Of a DNA stretch of 64,000 bases, positions 48,774 through 59,102 are shown one piece after another (position 1 is the stretch's first letter; each line of letters begins with the position of its first letter). The translations under genes and the position numbers were made by a program. Under the pieces are notes generated by a model. That model was not told the origin of the DNA. It saw only the letters and a list, made by a program, of their open reading frames with translations, and made no database searches. The DNA comes from Papaver somniferum (lineage: Eukaryota > Streptophyta > Magnoliopsida > Ranunculales > Papaveraceae): NCBI RefSeq assembly GCF_003573695.1, contig NC_039359.1, positions 87,772,566-87,836,565 of the forward strand. The letters run 5' to 3'.

Positions 48774-51700
48774 TGTTGGGGACACATCTCCTAATGATTT
48801 GGTCTGGGCAGTACTTAAACAAATATGGGTCATCCCAAAGGAAATGTTTGACTTCAGCCAGGAATTTAGAGCGGTCTTGTCTCGACCAACGTGAGGGCAT
48901 CCTACCTGTAGCGAGGTAGTTAACAATATCAGCAAACCAAGGAAGGTCTGAGATAGACATCAGCTGTTCATCTGGGAATGATTCTCTAATCAGCTCGGAT
49001 TCATCAATAGACTCTAAAGTTAATCTAGACAAATGATCAGCAACCACATTCTCACAACCTTTCTTATCACGGATTTCGAGATCGAATTCCTGTAATAAGA
49101 GTATCCATCGAATAAGGCGAGCTTTAGCATCCTTCTTGGAAAGAAGATACTTCAACGCCGCATGGTCTGTGTATATGATGATCTTAGACCCTATCAGATA
49201 AGATCTAAACTTGTCTAATGCGAAAACGACGGCAAGCAATTCCTTCTCGGTAGTTGAATAATTGAGTTGGGCATCATTAAGGGTTTTGCTAGCATAGTAT
49301 ATCACATATGGTAGTCTATCAACTCGCTGTCCTAAAACAGCACCAACAGCATAATCAGAGGCATCACACATAAGTTCGAACGGAAGCTTCCAATCGGGTG
49401 GTCGGACTATAGGAGCGGTGGTGAGAAGGGTTTTTAATTCCTCCCATGCCTTCACACAAGCAGCATCGAAATTGAAGGCAACATCTTTGGAGAGAAGGCT
49501 GCACAGAGGTCTGGAGATTTTGCTGAAATCTTTGATGAATCGCCGGTAAAAACCAGCATGACCTAGAAATGATCTGATCTCCTTCACAGAGCAAGGTTGT
49601 GGTAGATGTTGAATGAGGTCAACTTTAGCTTTATCCACTTCAATTCCTTTCTCTGAGATGATATGTCCTAGAACTATTCCTGAATTCACCATAAAATGGC
49701 ATTTTTCCCAATTTAGAACAAGGTTCTTTTCTTTACATCTGGATATCACGAGGGAAAGATGCTTCAAACATTCGTCAAACGAGGAACCAAAAACAGAGAA
49801 ATCATCCATAAAGATCTCGAGAAAACTATCTATCATGTCAGAAAAAATGCTCATCATGCAACGCTGAAAAGTAGCAGGTGCATTACACAACCCGAAGGGC
49901 ATACGTCTATAAGCAAACGTCCCAAATGGACACGTGAATGTAGTTTTTTCCTGATCTTCCGGAGCAATGTGAATTTGGTTATAACCGGAAAAGCCATCTA
50001 TAAAACAGTAGTGACTGTGTCCAGACACACGTTCTAGCATTTGGTCAATGAAAGGGAGCGGGAAGTGATCCTTCCTTGTTACTGTTTTCAACTTCCTGTA
50101 GTCGATGCATACTCGCCATCCTGTGGTTGTACGAGTAGGGACTAATTCATTCTTGTCGTTCTGAACTACAGTAATGCCTGACTTCTTAGGCACAACTTGA
50201 ATGGGACTAACCCATTTGCTATCGGGAATTGGGTATATGATACCTGCATCAAGTAGTTTCAGGATCTCTCCTTTGACTACATCTCTCATGTTAGGATTAA
50301 GTCTCCTTTGCATTTCCCTCGATGGTTTGGCATTCTCTTCAAGGTTAATGTGGTGCATGCAAATGGTGGGACTAATTCCTTTGAGATCTGAGATGGTCCA
50401 TCCTAAGGCCTCTTTGTGTTCCTTAAGTACTTCTAAAAGCTTACTTTCCTGTTCCGTGTCTAAACATGATGAAATAATGACAGGTAAAGTATCAGAAGAA
50501 CCTAGGAATGCGTACTTCAACGTACTAGGCAACGTTTTCAATTCAAGCTTGGGTGGCTCAACAATGGATGGAATAATCTTGGAATCAGAGAGTAGGGGTG
50601 GTTCCACTTCATATTTCCTTTCAGTGACGTCCATTTGAGGTACAGATTCGAGCAGAGATAGGACGTCACTACAGTATGCATCATCATAGGAATCAGGGTT
50701 AAAGTTCTCCATACATGCTTGAAAGGGGTCGACGGATAGAATGTTAGTCAACGAATCTTGCATTAATCCTTCAATCATATTAACTTCATGCACATCATCA
50801 TCATCAAGATTCACAGGTTGTTGACTAATATCGAACACATTCAATTCTACTGTCATGTTACCAAAAGACAGTTTTAACACTCCATTCCGACAATTAATGA
50901 TCGCGTTGGACGTAGCCAAGAAAGGACGTCCTAAGATGACAGGAATGTGACAGTCTGGGTTTTGTACAGGTTGAGTGTCTAAGACAATGAAGTCTACGGG
51001 AAAATAGAATTTGTCAACCTTGATCAAAACATCTTCGACCACTCCACGAGGAATCTTGACAGATCGGTCTGCCAGTTGTAGAGTGATAGATGTTGGTTTC
51101 AACTCCCCAAGACCTAACTGCTCATAAACAGAATATGGCAGTAGGTTAACACTTGCACCTAGGTCTAATAACGCTTTATTGACCGTGTGTTCTCCTATAG
51201 TGCAAGAAATTGTTGGACATCCTGGATCCCTAAACTTGGGTGGAGTTTTGTTCAGAATGATGGAACTCACCTGCTCAGCTAAGAAAGCACGTTTTTGCAC
51301 ATTGAGCTTGCGCTTTTGAGTACACAAGTCTTTGAGGAATTTGGCATAAGCAGGGATTTGCTTAATTGCTTCAAGAAAAGGAATGTTGATGTTGACTCTC
51401 TTGAACAGATCTAACATCTCATTGTAATGGGTACTTTTCTGTTGATAGATCAATCTTTGAGGAAATGGGGCAACAGGAGAATGAGTTGGCAAAGGGACAT
51501 TCACAGCAGTAGAATTGTCGGATTTTCCAACTTGCTCAGATTCTTTGGTTTTCTGGGGTTGTGGAGACAGTGTGGAATTTGTATCAGACTCATTAGGTTC
51601 GCCCACGTTGTTCTCGATGACTTTACCACTTCGGAGGGTGGTAATGGCATGGATTTGATCAGGTGAGGTTTCAGTGCAGGATGTTGTGCCTGTTTGAAAT

Positions 51701-52254
51701 ATCCTCTTTGGATTTTGTTGGGGTTGGCTCGGAAGTTTACCCTTTTCTCTCTCACATATTTGATCCATCTTTTGATCTAGATTTTTCTGACTTTGCATCA
51801 AACTCTGGAACATTTCCTCTAGGGTGGATAATCTCTTGTCGGTATTGTGTTGAGGATATGATTGTTGTTGAGAGTTTGATTGTTGTTGAGGATTTCTCGG
51901 GTGTTGATAACCTTGATTGTTCTGATATCCCTGATTGTTTTGATAGCTCTGATTAGGTTGAGATGGTCCTCCTTGAGTGGGTCCTTTTGACCATGAAAAG
52001 TTAGGGTGGTTTCTCCATCCTGGATTGTAGGTCTGTGAATAAGGGTTATGCTCTGGTTTTTGAAACATGGCATGTGCCTGTTCAAGCCTAGACTCCTGGA
52101 CTGCAAGCAAATCTGGACAATTTTGGAATTGATGGTTGGGGTCGTTACAAGCAGCACAAACAGACGAAGCGACATGTTCTCGGAGAGTAGTGGTGGAAGG
52201 TTTTGAATTTTTATGTAGTTCTAACTCTTCTAATCTCCTAACTATTGATTTCAT
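48774..52254 (-). pseudogene. Gypsy pol: zinc knuckle, protease, reverse transcriptase, RNase H
   Basis: The long open frame holds a CCHC knuckle at residues 33-46 (CAACNDPNHQFQNC). The aspartic protease near residue 361 has LLDLGASVN, the DLGAS form usual in Athila/Tat elements. The RT (about 650-880) has RVCIDYRKL, MPFGLCNAPATF and the FMDDFSVFG catalytic box near 818. RNase H (about 960-1080) has CDASDYAVGAVL and YTDHAALKYL. The frame stays open into the beginning of the integrase finger, then shifts near 48770. It is in the same frame as the gag upstream, separated by one TGA at 52338-52336. Confidence 0.92.
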
Positions 52255-52335
52255 GTTTGCTCTTCCCTCAAAATCCGCTTCAATCCTAAAAGCCTTTGCT
52301 TCGGATGTAGTCTTTCTGGTTTCACGGATGGATTC

Positions 52336-53070
52336 TCACTGTTGCGTCTTTTCAGCTACTTCAATCAAGAAGTCCCAAGACGCGTCAGCAGTTTTATCTA
52401 CGAATAGACCATTACACATCGACTCAACCGTTGTTCGGGTGGACACATCTAGACCTTCATACAAAATTTGCACAAGTCTCCATTTTTCAAAACCATGATG
52501 GGGACATTGGAGCAATAATTCATTGAATCTCTCCAGGTATCTAGCTAAGGTCTCACCTTCTAATTGCACAAAGCTATTCAGACTTTGACGAATTGTCGCA
52601 GTCTTGTGGTTCGGGAAAAACTTTTTGAAAAACTCCTTTATGAGGTCATCCCATGTCATGATGGATTGAGGCTGTAAAGCATAGAGCCAGGCCTTTGCCT
52701 TATCTTTCAGGGAGAAAGGAAAAAGCCTTAACTTCAGGGTTTCGTCGGTCATTTGAGTGAAACGCAGAGTTCCACAAATTTCCTCGAATTCTCTCACGTG
52801 GTGGTACGGGTTTTCATTCTCAACACCTCTAAAAATAGGAAGCATCTGTATTGTGCTTGATTTCAGCTCATAATGGCCATTAGCCTCGGGCAGCAAAATA
52901 CAAGAAGGTTGACTGGCTCTAGTTGGGTACATATAGTCCTTGAGGGTACGGGGTTCTCCCATTGTTTCTGGTTGATCTGGACTGTCTCTCTCAGAACTTA
53001 GAATTTCGATAGGTTCGTCTGGGTTAATTCTAACAAGTCTGTTTGTCTGGTCTCTGTAGGTCACAATCAT
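52336..53070 (-). pseudogene. Gypsy gag, ending at an in-frame TGA
   Basis: 244 codons from ATG 53070. The Retrotrans_gag domain is visible (LKLRLFPFSLKDKAKAWLYA, TWDDLIKEFFKKFFP, LNSFVQLEGETLARYLERFN). The TGA at 52338-52336 is followed in the same frame by coding-like sequence up to the pol frame, so the stop probably replaces a sense codon (TGG-type) in an originally continuous gag-pol. Programmed readthrough is possible but not supported here. Confidence 0.88.
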
Positions 53071-53319
53071 GTCCTAGTAGGTACCTTAACTAACATGTTG
53101 GTCAGACAGAGCAATCGGAAACAATTTGGCCCACAAGGGTTATGAAGATTTGGTTTTGAATGGGTTTTGGTTTTAAGAAGGGATTTTGTTTGTGGTTTAA
53201 AAATTTGGGCTTTGAAAAAAAAAAATTTTGAACTAAACCTAGCATAAATTAGCACAACTCATAAAAGAAAATAAAAACAATAATAATAATTAAGACAAGC
53301 CCATAAAAGAAAAAAAAAG

Positions 53320-53440
53320 AAAACAACAAACAAAAAAAATAAAAAAAAAAAATAATTACAATCCCAAATAAAAAAAAAAGAAAAAGAAAAAGAAAATAAA
53401 TAAAAATTATTACAATCCCAAATAAATAATTAAATTAATT
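53320..53440. repeat. A-rich low-complexity tract in the gypsy leader
   Basis: Runs of A with interspersed G and T (AAAAAGAAAAAGAAAAAGAA), plus a doubled ATTACAATCCCAAATAAA word. Confidence 0.8.
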
Positions 53441-53579
53441 ATTACAAGCCCGAATTTGAATTTAAATGAGGCCCAAGTGGGTTAACTCATGGGTTAGGCT
53501 TACTTGTTTTTTTGGAGGGAAGCCCAAAAATAGGCTTTTAGTCCCCTTTTAGTTGCACAGCCCAGTTGGGCTTTATGAT

Positions 53580-53870
53580 CGTCCTAAGCAGCTCACGTCC
53601 AAGCCCAGCAGCAACAGGTGGAGCAGAGCCCAGCAGAATCTGCAGCGAAGCCCAGGAGCAGAAGTTGCAAGCCCAGCGAGATTGAGGTTACTAAGCCCAG
53701 CTCAGTTGGTTCAAGCCCAGCTCAGTTGGTTCAGAGCCCAGCTCAGTTGGTTCAGAGCCCAGCAGCAGAGGGTGCACAAGCCCAGTTGACAGCTTCAGTT
53801 GGCAGCCCAGCAGCAGCTTGGCAGAGGAAGCACCAACAGCAGCAGCAGCAGCTCAGGTAACAGCAGATGG
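53580..53870 (-). repeat. Short tandem repeats in the gypsy 5' leader
   Basis: AGCCCAGCTCAGTTGGTTCA occurs three times in a row (about 53694-53760), inside a GC-richer stretch of AGCCCAGCAGCAG-type words. It lies between the PBS and gag and is probably part of the packaged leader RNA. Confidence 0.8.
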
Positions 53871-53903
53871 CAGTACCACTCCCCGGCAGCGGCGCCAAAA
53901 ACT

Positions 53904-55707
53904 TGGTGTGAAAATGGGGAGCACACAAAACACTTGCAAGTATACAAGGTCAAGATTAATAATATAGTGATGAGTGGGGGTTTGTCCACAGGGAGAGGAG
54001 CATACAAGAAGTCTTCCTAGCTAAAGTGTGCAGTGAACTAAGGGCAGTGAAGGGTGACAGTGACAAGTTTCTAGAGTAGAAGTGAAACAAAGGCAGCAGC
54101 CTAAGGCAAGGGTATTGAGCAATAGTGACTGACAAAGAGAAAAATGCAGAATTGTGTGAAGTAACTAAGGCAATTGAATCCACCTTGTGCCCTAATCAAG
54201 CAATGCAATCTAGGTTTAGTTGGAGTTCCTAAGCATACATCTAGAATGAGATGAAAATCAGCTTGCTCACTGATATGCCCCTAGAATTGATTGTCTTTTG
54301 ACAGCACAATCAATCACAGGCATGCCAGAGCACTGAGTACTTCTCATTGCTCAAGCAAACAGGCAATAAGAACACTATCCTAACCATGCATCATCCAACA
54401 GTGCACTAGGCTTCATCAGAGCCCTAGTTGCAGTGAATTAGCTCATGCTAGACATGAGTATAACCAAAGCATTCATACAACAAACTAAAATCAAATGCAA
54501 CAGATATACAAGAAACACACATTCAACTGTTGCTAAACAGAAATTGGGAAATTGAGAATTGATTCAATAAATTGTTCACTGGCTAGCCCAGAGATAGTCT
54601 ATAATAACACAACCCAACAGTACATATTTATACCCACAGATTAAAATTAGGGTTCTTCCCCCTTTTCCCAAAAATCAGAAATTAGGGTTACCTAATTTGT
54701 TGAAAATTGAGCCTTGAAATCGAGCACCCATGCTTTGAATCGTCCTTATGCTCCCTCCTGAATCTTCTGCTACCATTAATTTCCCTAAATCGAGATGTTT
54801 TATCAACCTCACCTAGGACAGTTGGTGAGAGAGGATAAAACAGCTAGGTTTAGGGGGATTGTTTGGGGGTTTGTTCTGTCGGGTGATGGTGGAGGTTATG
54901 GTGATGGTTGAATGATTTGGGGAAAGGATGGTGGAGTGATTTGGGGGAGAAGATGGTGGAGTGATTTGGGGGAAGGGTCACTGTTGCAGGAGAGGGGAAG
55001 AAGATGGATTCGATGGATTTGGGAGAAGGGTGTGTTTGGCTAATGGGTGTAGGGTTCGGGTACTAGGGTGTTGAGCAGGTGTAGAGGATTTTGATGTTTC
55101 GCGAAGCTGGACCGATGGATGGGAAGATGGTAGGTGGATCTGACGGCGATGCGGAGGCAGGCGATGAGCGACCGTCGGATGAAGAGATACAACGAAACGA
55201 ACGGTACTTGATGGATTTAGGTACTGTAGTGTAAGGCGGAGATATCAAACTTCGATGCACAGCAAGGGAGCGACCGTCGGATGCTTCTGAGAACTGATCT
55301 GACGGCTGAAGACGCAAGCGGGTATGGATTTGGGTTTTAGGCTTTTGGGTATAGAATATGGGTTTGGGAAATGAGTTTGGGCTTGGAAAACCTTGAGCCC
55401 ACTTCTTCTTTAAGAACAACTTTCTTCTTCTTGAGCCCACTTCCAGCTTTTTGGACGTGCGCTCCATTCTTTGCGGCTTCCTTGCGTAATTCCTCCCGGC
55501 TTTTCACTACTTTTCTGCTCTATTCCGCTCCGCAATTCATCCAGACTTTATTTATTACCTAAAAATGCAAAATTAAGTAAGAAAAATATTTATTCTTGAA
55601 AACAATGAAAATACAGAATATGGGATAAAATGTAGAATTAATGCACAAAAGATGAGTTAAAATGCCAACAAAAAGGGATAAATATATACATTATTTGGCA
55701 CTCATCA
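53904..55707 (-). repeat. 5' LTR of the gypsy element
   Basis: 1804 bp, with TATAAATA (minus) at 54632-54625. It directly follows the TSD ACTGA at its outer end. Confidence 0.92.
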
Positions 55708-56097
55708 ACTGAGTCAGCTCTATCTCTGCCTTCGAAGTCAGAATATCATTTCCTCTGTCTCCTTCAATTCTTGGAATCAAAAATGTAACAGCAAGCTCAC
55801 TAGACGTTGATGCTATGGACTTGTTCTCAGAAAACTTGAATGAATGTTGATTCAAATCTTCATGGTCATATGATAGAAAGACTTCATCCATCAGCTTGTT
55901 GCTCTTACCATCTAAGTATGCCATGTTTGCAGCATATAACCAGTTATAGAACTTTCCAAACACACACACATTCATCATGTTAGCCTGCAACGGATTCAAA
56001 CCACCTCTGTCTTTTATCTTACTAAACAAGTGATCTACCCTAATGAAACCTGCTCTATAAGTACCTCCTTGAACTGCAGATTTGGTTTTAGGTTTAA

Positions 56098-56388
56098 CTG
56101 CGTAAAAAAAAGAACAAAAAAAATGCATTTTAGAACAACAAAGGAATGCATAACAAATATAACAACATTTTTTTATATGCATAACCTGTGATGCATCAAG
56201 TCTAAACAATGCATAACTAGTCATGCATTTAATATTAGAACTGAATAATATGTCATGCATTGATTTTTTAAGGTGCATAACTTATTATGCATTTAAAAAC
56301 ACAACCCTGCTTAACTTATTATGCATTTAAATGATAAGAGAAGTTTATTAATTGATGCATAACAGGAACAGGAAGGAATTCAACGCAC
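56098..56388 (-). repeat. Palindrome-rich intron homologous to two other introns
   Basis: This intron precedes exon 56097. It shares AGGAATGCATAACAAATATA, ACAACATTTTT, AATGCATAACTAGTCATGCA and AAAACACAACCCTGCTTAAC with the intron at 43310-43727. Confidence 0.85.
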
Positions 56389-57011
56389 CTTGTTTATAGA
56401 CAACACACTGCTTATTAGATTCAAAGCAAATCTTACCATCTTCGGCATCATTTGTATTATCATCCTCATTATCTGTATCATCACCCAATACTTCCTTTGG
56501 TGCAGCTTTCTTTGCTTTCTTTGGCTTGATTTGCATCTCCTTCAGTGTTTCGACACTATCAATTTCTTCTTGTTCATCTTCAACATCAGTAGGTAAAATC
56601 ACATTGAGGAGAAAATTATGTTAAAATCGAAGAAGAATAAAGTGATAACTCAAAAATAAATTATGGGTATTCAGGATGAAACAGTTTTATTTTTAGGTTT
56701 ACTCTTTTTTTCTGGTTCATCATCGGCAATTACTGTAACAAAATTTAAGATTAAAAAAAAAATTCAAAAAAAAACAAAATCAAACACTAACAGATGAAGC
56801 TAATGATAAATCTCACCGGGTTTTTTTCTGTTTCTTCGAGTTCATTTTTCCTTTTTCATCTGAAGCATCAAGAACAAAAATTGAAATCGAAAATCAAATA
56901 AAATCAAATGTACCGAATGCATGCAAGAATAAGATCGATTAAACTAGTTTTAGTACCTAATTTCTTCTCTTTTGATTTCTGAAGACGTGTTTTTGTTGGT
57001 GTTTCATCCAT

Positions 57012-57459
57012 TTTGGTTCTACTGAATTCTAGGGTTAAGGTTTTTTAGAGTTTGAAATTGATTTTTAGGGATTGATCAACTTCAATAATCAATCATCTGT
57101 TACAGTGTTTATGGAGGAATAAGAATAGAAAAACGGATGAAGAAAAAATGAGAAGAACGGATGAAGAAAAAATGAGAAGAAGAGAAAAGAAATGGTTCCG
57201 ACCGTTTTTGGGAGGTAATAAAACTTCCCAGAACCGCTGAAGGGTAATTGAGGAACTCTGCATGTTTTTAATAATTTTAAATAATGTTGGGTGCGACTGT
57301 AGGGAAAAGTAATTCTGCGCCTGGCGGTAAGATAAAAAAAATTCTGGGTCTGCGCCTAAGTTCCCCTAAAAAAAATTCTTTGGGCTTGGAAGAATAGCCT
57401 ATTAATAGAGATTTTAAAAATCAAGGGGTCGCACTTGCCCACCCTTATATATTGGATCC
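57012..57459. other. Right end region of the MULE
   Basis: Promoter side of the ULP1-like gene, with purine-rich AAGAAAAAATGAGAAGA repeats at about 57136-57190. Candidate terminal words are GGGTGCGACTG and CTGCGCCTAAG near 57290-57360. No gene. Confidence 0.4.
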
Positions 57460-58893
57460 GTCTCTGACGTCACCGATAAACTTCTTCATTAGCAATTTTG
57501 GGTCATTGTGCCCTCTAAGGGTTAGATTTTTTCATTTTGCTCCCGTTATGGGGTGAACAGACTTGAAAAACGGATGAACAAAATGGGAAAATTTGTTGGT
57601 TTTACCACTGCAGTCGAAGAAGAGCCGCACGGCTGAAATTCAATCGTCATCGGTTGAACCCTCACTGCATGTTGTAACTTCGACCACTGGCGTTTCTCTC
57701 TTCGACTGCACATTGTCCTGCAGTCGACGCTAGTCGAGCCTCCAACGAATATATTTGAATGGCTAAATATTAGTCTTCGAACGGTTTTAATCCTTTTCCC
57801 TGTAAATTCAACTCTCCTCAACTCCAATTCACACTCTCTACACCTCTAATATCAATAAAAAATTATCTAAAAACTTCTCTTGGATTTTGTGGTGTTAAGT
57901 TTACTCTGGAAGAGAATTTATGTATTTGTAGAGCTTATATTTTTCAGTATTGAATTTAAGTTTACTCTAGAAGAGAATTTATGTATTTGTGGTGTTAATT
58001 TTACTTTAAAAGAGAATTTATGTATTTGTAGAGCTTATATTTTTCAGTAATGACCAAGTTAGATAAATGTAACTAAATGTAATAAGTATTGATTAATTAA
58101 AAATAGACGTCAAATTTTTAAGTTATAATAAAAAAAAATTAATTCATTAGCGTTACTCTCTCATTTGGTACGAAATAAAAAACTTTTAGACAATAAAAAC
58201 TTAATTAAAGGCTTCAACAAAAATCTCATACAATTTTTAGCCTCTTGGTTATCTTCATTTCACATTTCTTTTATTTTTATTTTTTTTAAGCATGTAATTA
58301 TTAAAGGGATTAAGTAACAATTTCACGTTGATATGTGGTACCCACAGAGTCATGGAAAAGAATTTGACTAATACAAGATGGGGTTGCCGGGTCCCAAATT
58401 TTTGTTGCTAGGTTTCTCATTTGACACGTTTCTTCCATTCAACGTGTTCTTGAACGATTTTTACTTGATTTTTGTAGTTTCGGTTGTTAACTTTTAAAAC
58501 TTGAGCCCTTATTTGCCTTTAGTAGAACATTTTCCTGGATTATCTTCTAAGACTTATCCTGCTCTTGCCTTTTTACTATTTTCTATTATTATTTTTTTAT
58601 CACATATCTTATTGATAACAGCTTCAAGCTAGGCTAAAAAAAAATTGTAATGGCTTTTTTGGACATTTCAATTGAGGAACACTAGAACAAAAATTAGAAG
58701 AGATTTAGTAGAGAAATTTCAATAAAAAATAGATTTTTGTGTAGGTTGAGTGTTTGAAAGTGAGGGGAATGTATAATGATAAAAATATAACTTTTTTTAC
58801 AATAGAAAACTAGCAGTCGGCGATTAGACTTCGAGTGCCGACGGCGGAGGCGTTCAACCGTCATTGTCTGACTTGAAGTCACGCGATATTACC
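57460..58893 (+). repeat. Duplicated segment, copy 2, left part
   Basis: Aligns with 1605-2080, 3305-3448 and 7374-8095. Within it, a unit of about 60 bp (TTTACTCTGGAAGAGAATTT, ATGTATTTGT) from the trihelix-like remnant is present three times in tandem (about 57890-58045). Neither the Helitron nor the 1.2-kb middle part of copy 1 is present. Confidence 0.75.
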
Positions 58894-59102
58894 ATTTTCT
58901 TTTTATACACGAAAGCAGAATGCAGGTTTCTACACAAGCATAACCAATCAGACTGGCCCCACTGCTAGATCCAACCCTCCATAACCTAACTATATGAATA
59001 TTGTATTACAAATATTTACGGTGAAAATCGAATCCCCGACATCCTCCTTACTGGAATTGATGAAAAACCATCGAGCTATAATCTTAGACCCAAAACCGCC
59101 CA
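58894..59102 (-). mobile_element. tRNA-derived SINE with target-site duplication
   Basis: The 209-bp insert is flanked by perfect ATATTACC copies (58886-58893 and 59103-59110). The paralogous site near 8100 is empty (GCGGTATTACCTTTG). On the minus strand it shows a Pol III A box (TAGCTCGATGG, about 59078-59068) and a B box (GGGATTCGATTTT, about 59036-59024) at normal spacing, then an A/T-rich tail. Related plant SINEs start in the same way with a tRNA-like head. Confidence 0.85.

Larger units (their letters stand above)
44343..55707 (-). mobile_element. Ty3/gypsy retrotransposon (Athila/Tat-like), 11,365 bp, recent
   Basis: LTRs lie at 44343-46141 (3' LTR) and 53904-55707 (5' LTR), TGGTGTGAAA...CACTCATCA on plus. 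They are almost identical: I count about seven substitutions and two small indels over 1.8 kb. The target duplication ACTGA flanks the element at 44338-44342 and 55708-55712. The primer-binding site on minus, just inside the 5' LTR (53903-53881), is TTGGCGCCGCTGCCGGGG. A polypurine tract (CAGGTTTGGGGGTATT on minus) abuts the 3' LTR at 46142. Gag, protease, RT, RNase H and integrase are in the order of Ty3/gypsy. There are two breaks in the coding region. It lies inside an exon of the ULP1-like gene, in antisense-independent (same minus) orientation. Confidence 0.95.
40321..57011 (-). pseudogene. MULE-borne ULP1-like gene, multi-exon, split by a gypsy insertion
   Basis: Exons supported by GT-AG sites (minus): 57011-56957; about 56572-56389; 56097-43967 (holding the retrotransposon 44343-55707); 43871-43728; 43309-42269; about 42080-41687; 41349-41130; 40923-40321. 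Exons near 56859-56817 and 56732 are likely but do not join in frame. The N-terminus is lysine-rich. The middle has a DUF1985/plant-mobile-like part (CTIYSL joined to QLWLVEHSNIDEI). Exon 43309-42269 is an acidic, Pro/Gln-rich linker, and the next is basic (nuclear-localisation-like). The last exon has a C48/ULP1 fold signature (FIPMN, YWTLLEYD, PEQGHHPDCLIFVCYYM). It keeps Gln and Cys, but the HW histidine is replaced (TYWTL) and the YDS aspartate is YNS, so deSUMOylating activity is doubtful. Its role in transposition is unknown. Confidence 0.7.
35800..57390. mobile_element. Mutator-like element with transposase and ULP1-like gene, carrying a nested gypsy element
   Basis: Two convergent genes (transposase on + at 36586-39455, ULP1-like on - at 57011-40321) fill about 21 kb, or about 10 kb without the nested retrotransposon. 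The combination of a MuDR-type transposase and a ULP1/C48-like gene is known from plant MULEs such as the KAONASHI (KI) group in Arabidopsis and similar elements in melon. Both genes share intronic and intergenic palindromes (see findings), which supports one element. Long terminal inverted repeats are not evident. GGGCGCACCC near 35900 and GGGTGCGACT near 57290 are a weak inverted match. The outer limits are estimates. Confidence 0.65.

Noticed and set aside
49600..50640. Plus-strand frames over the gypsy pol region
   Set aside because: Shadows of the reverse transcriptase frame on minus.
53553..53860. Two plus-strand Gln/Ser/Pro-rich frames in the gypsy leader
   Set aside because: Produced by the AGCCCAGCTCAGTTGGTTCA tandem repeats, not by a gene.
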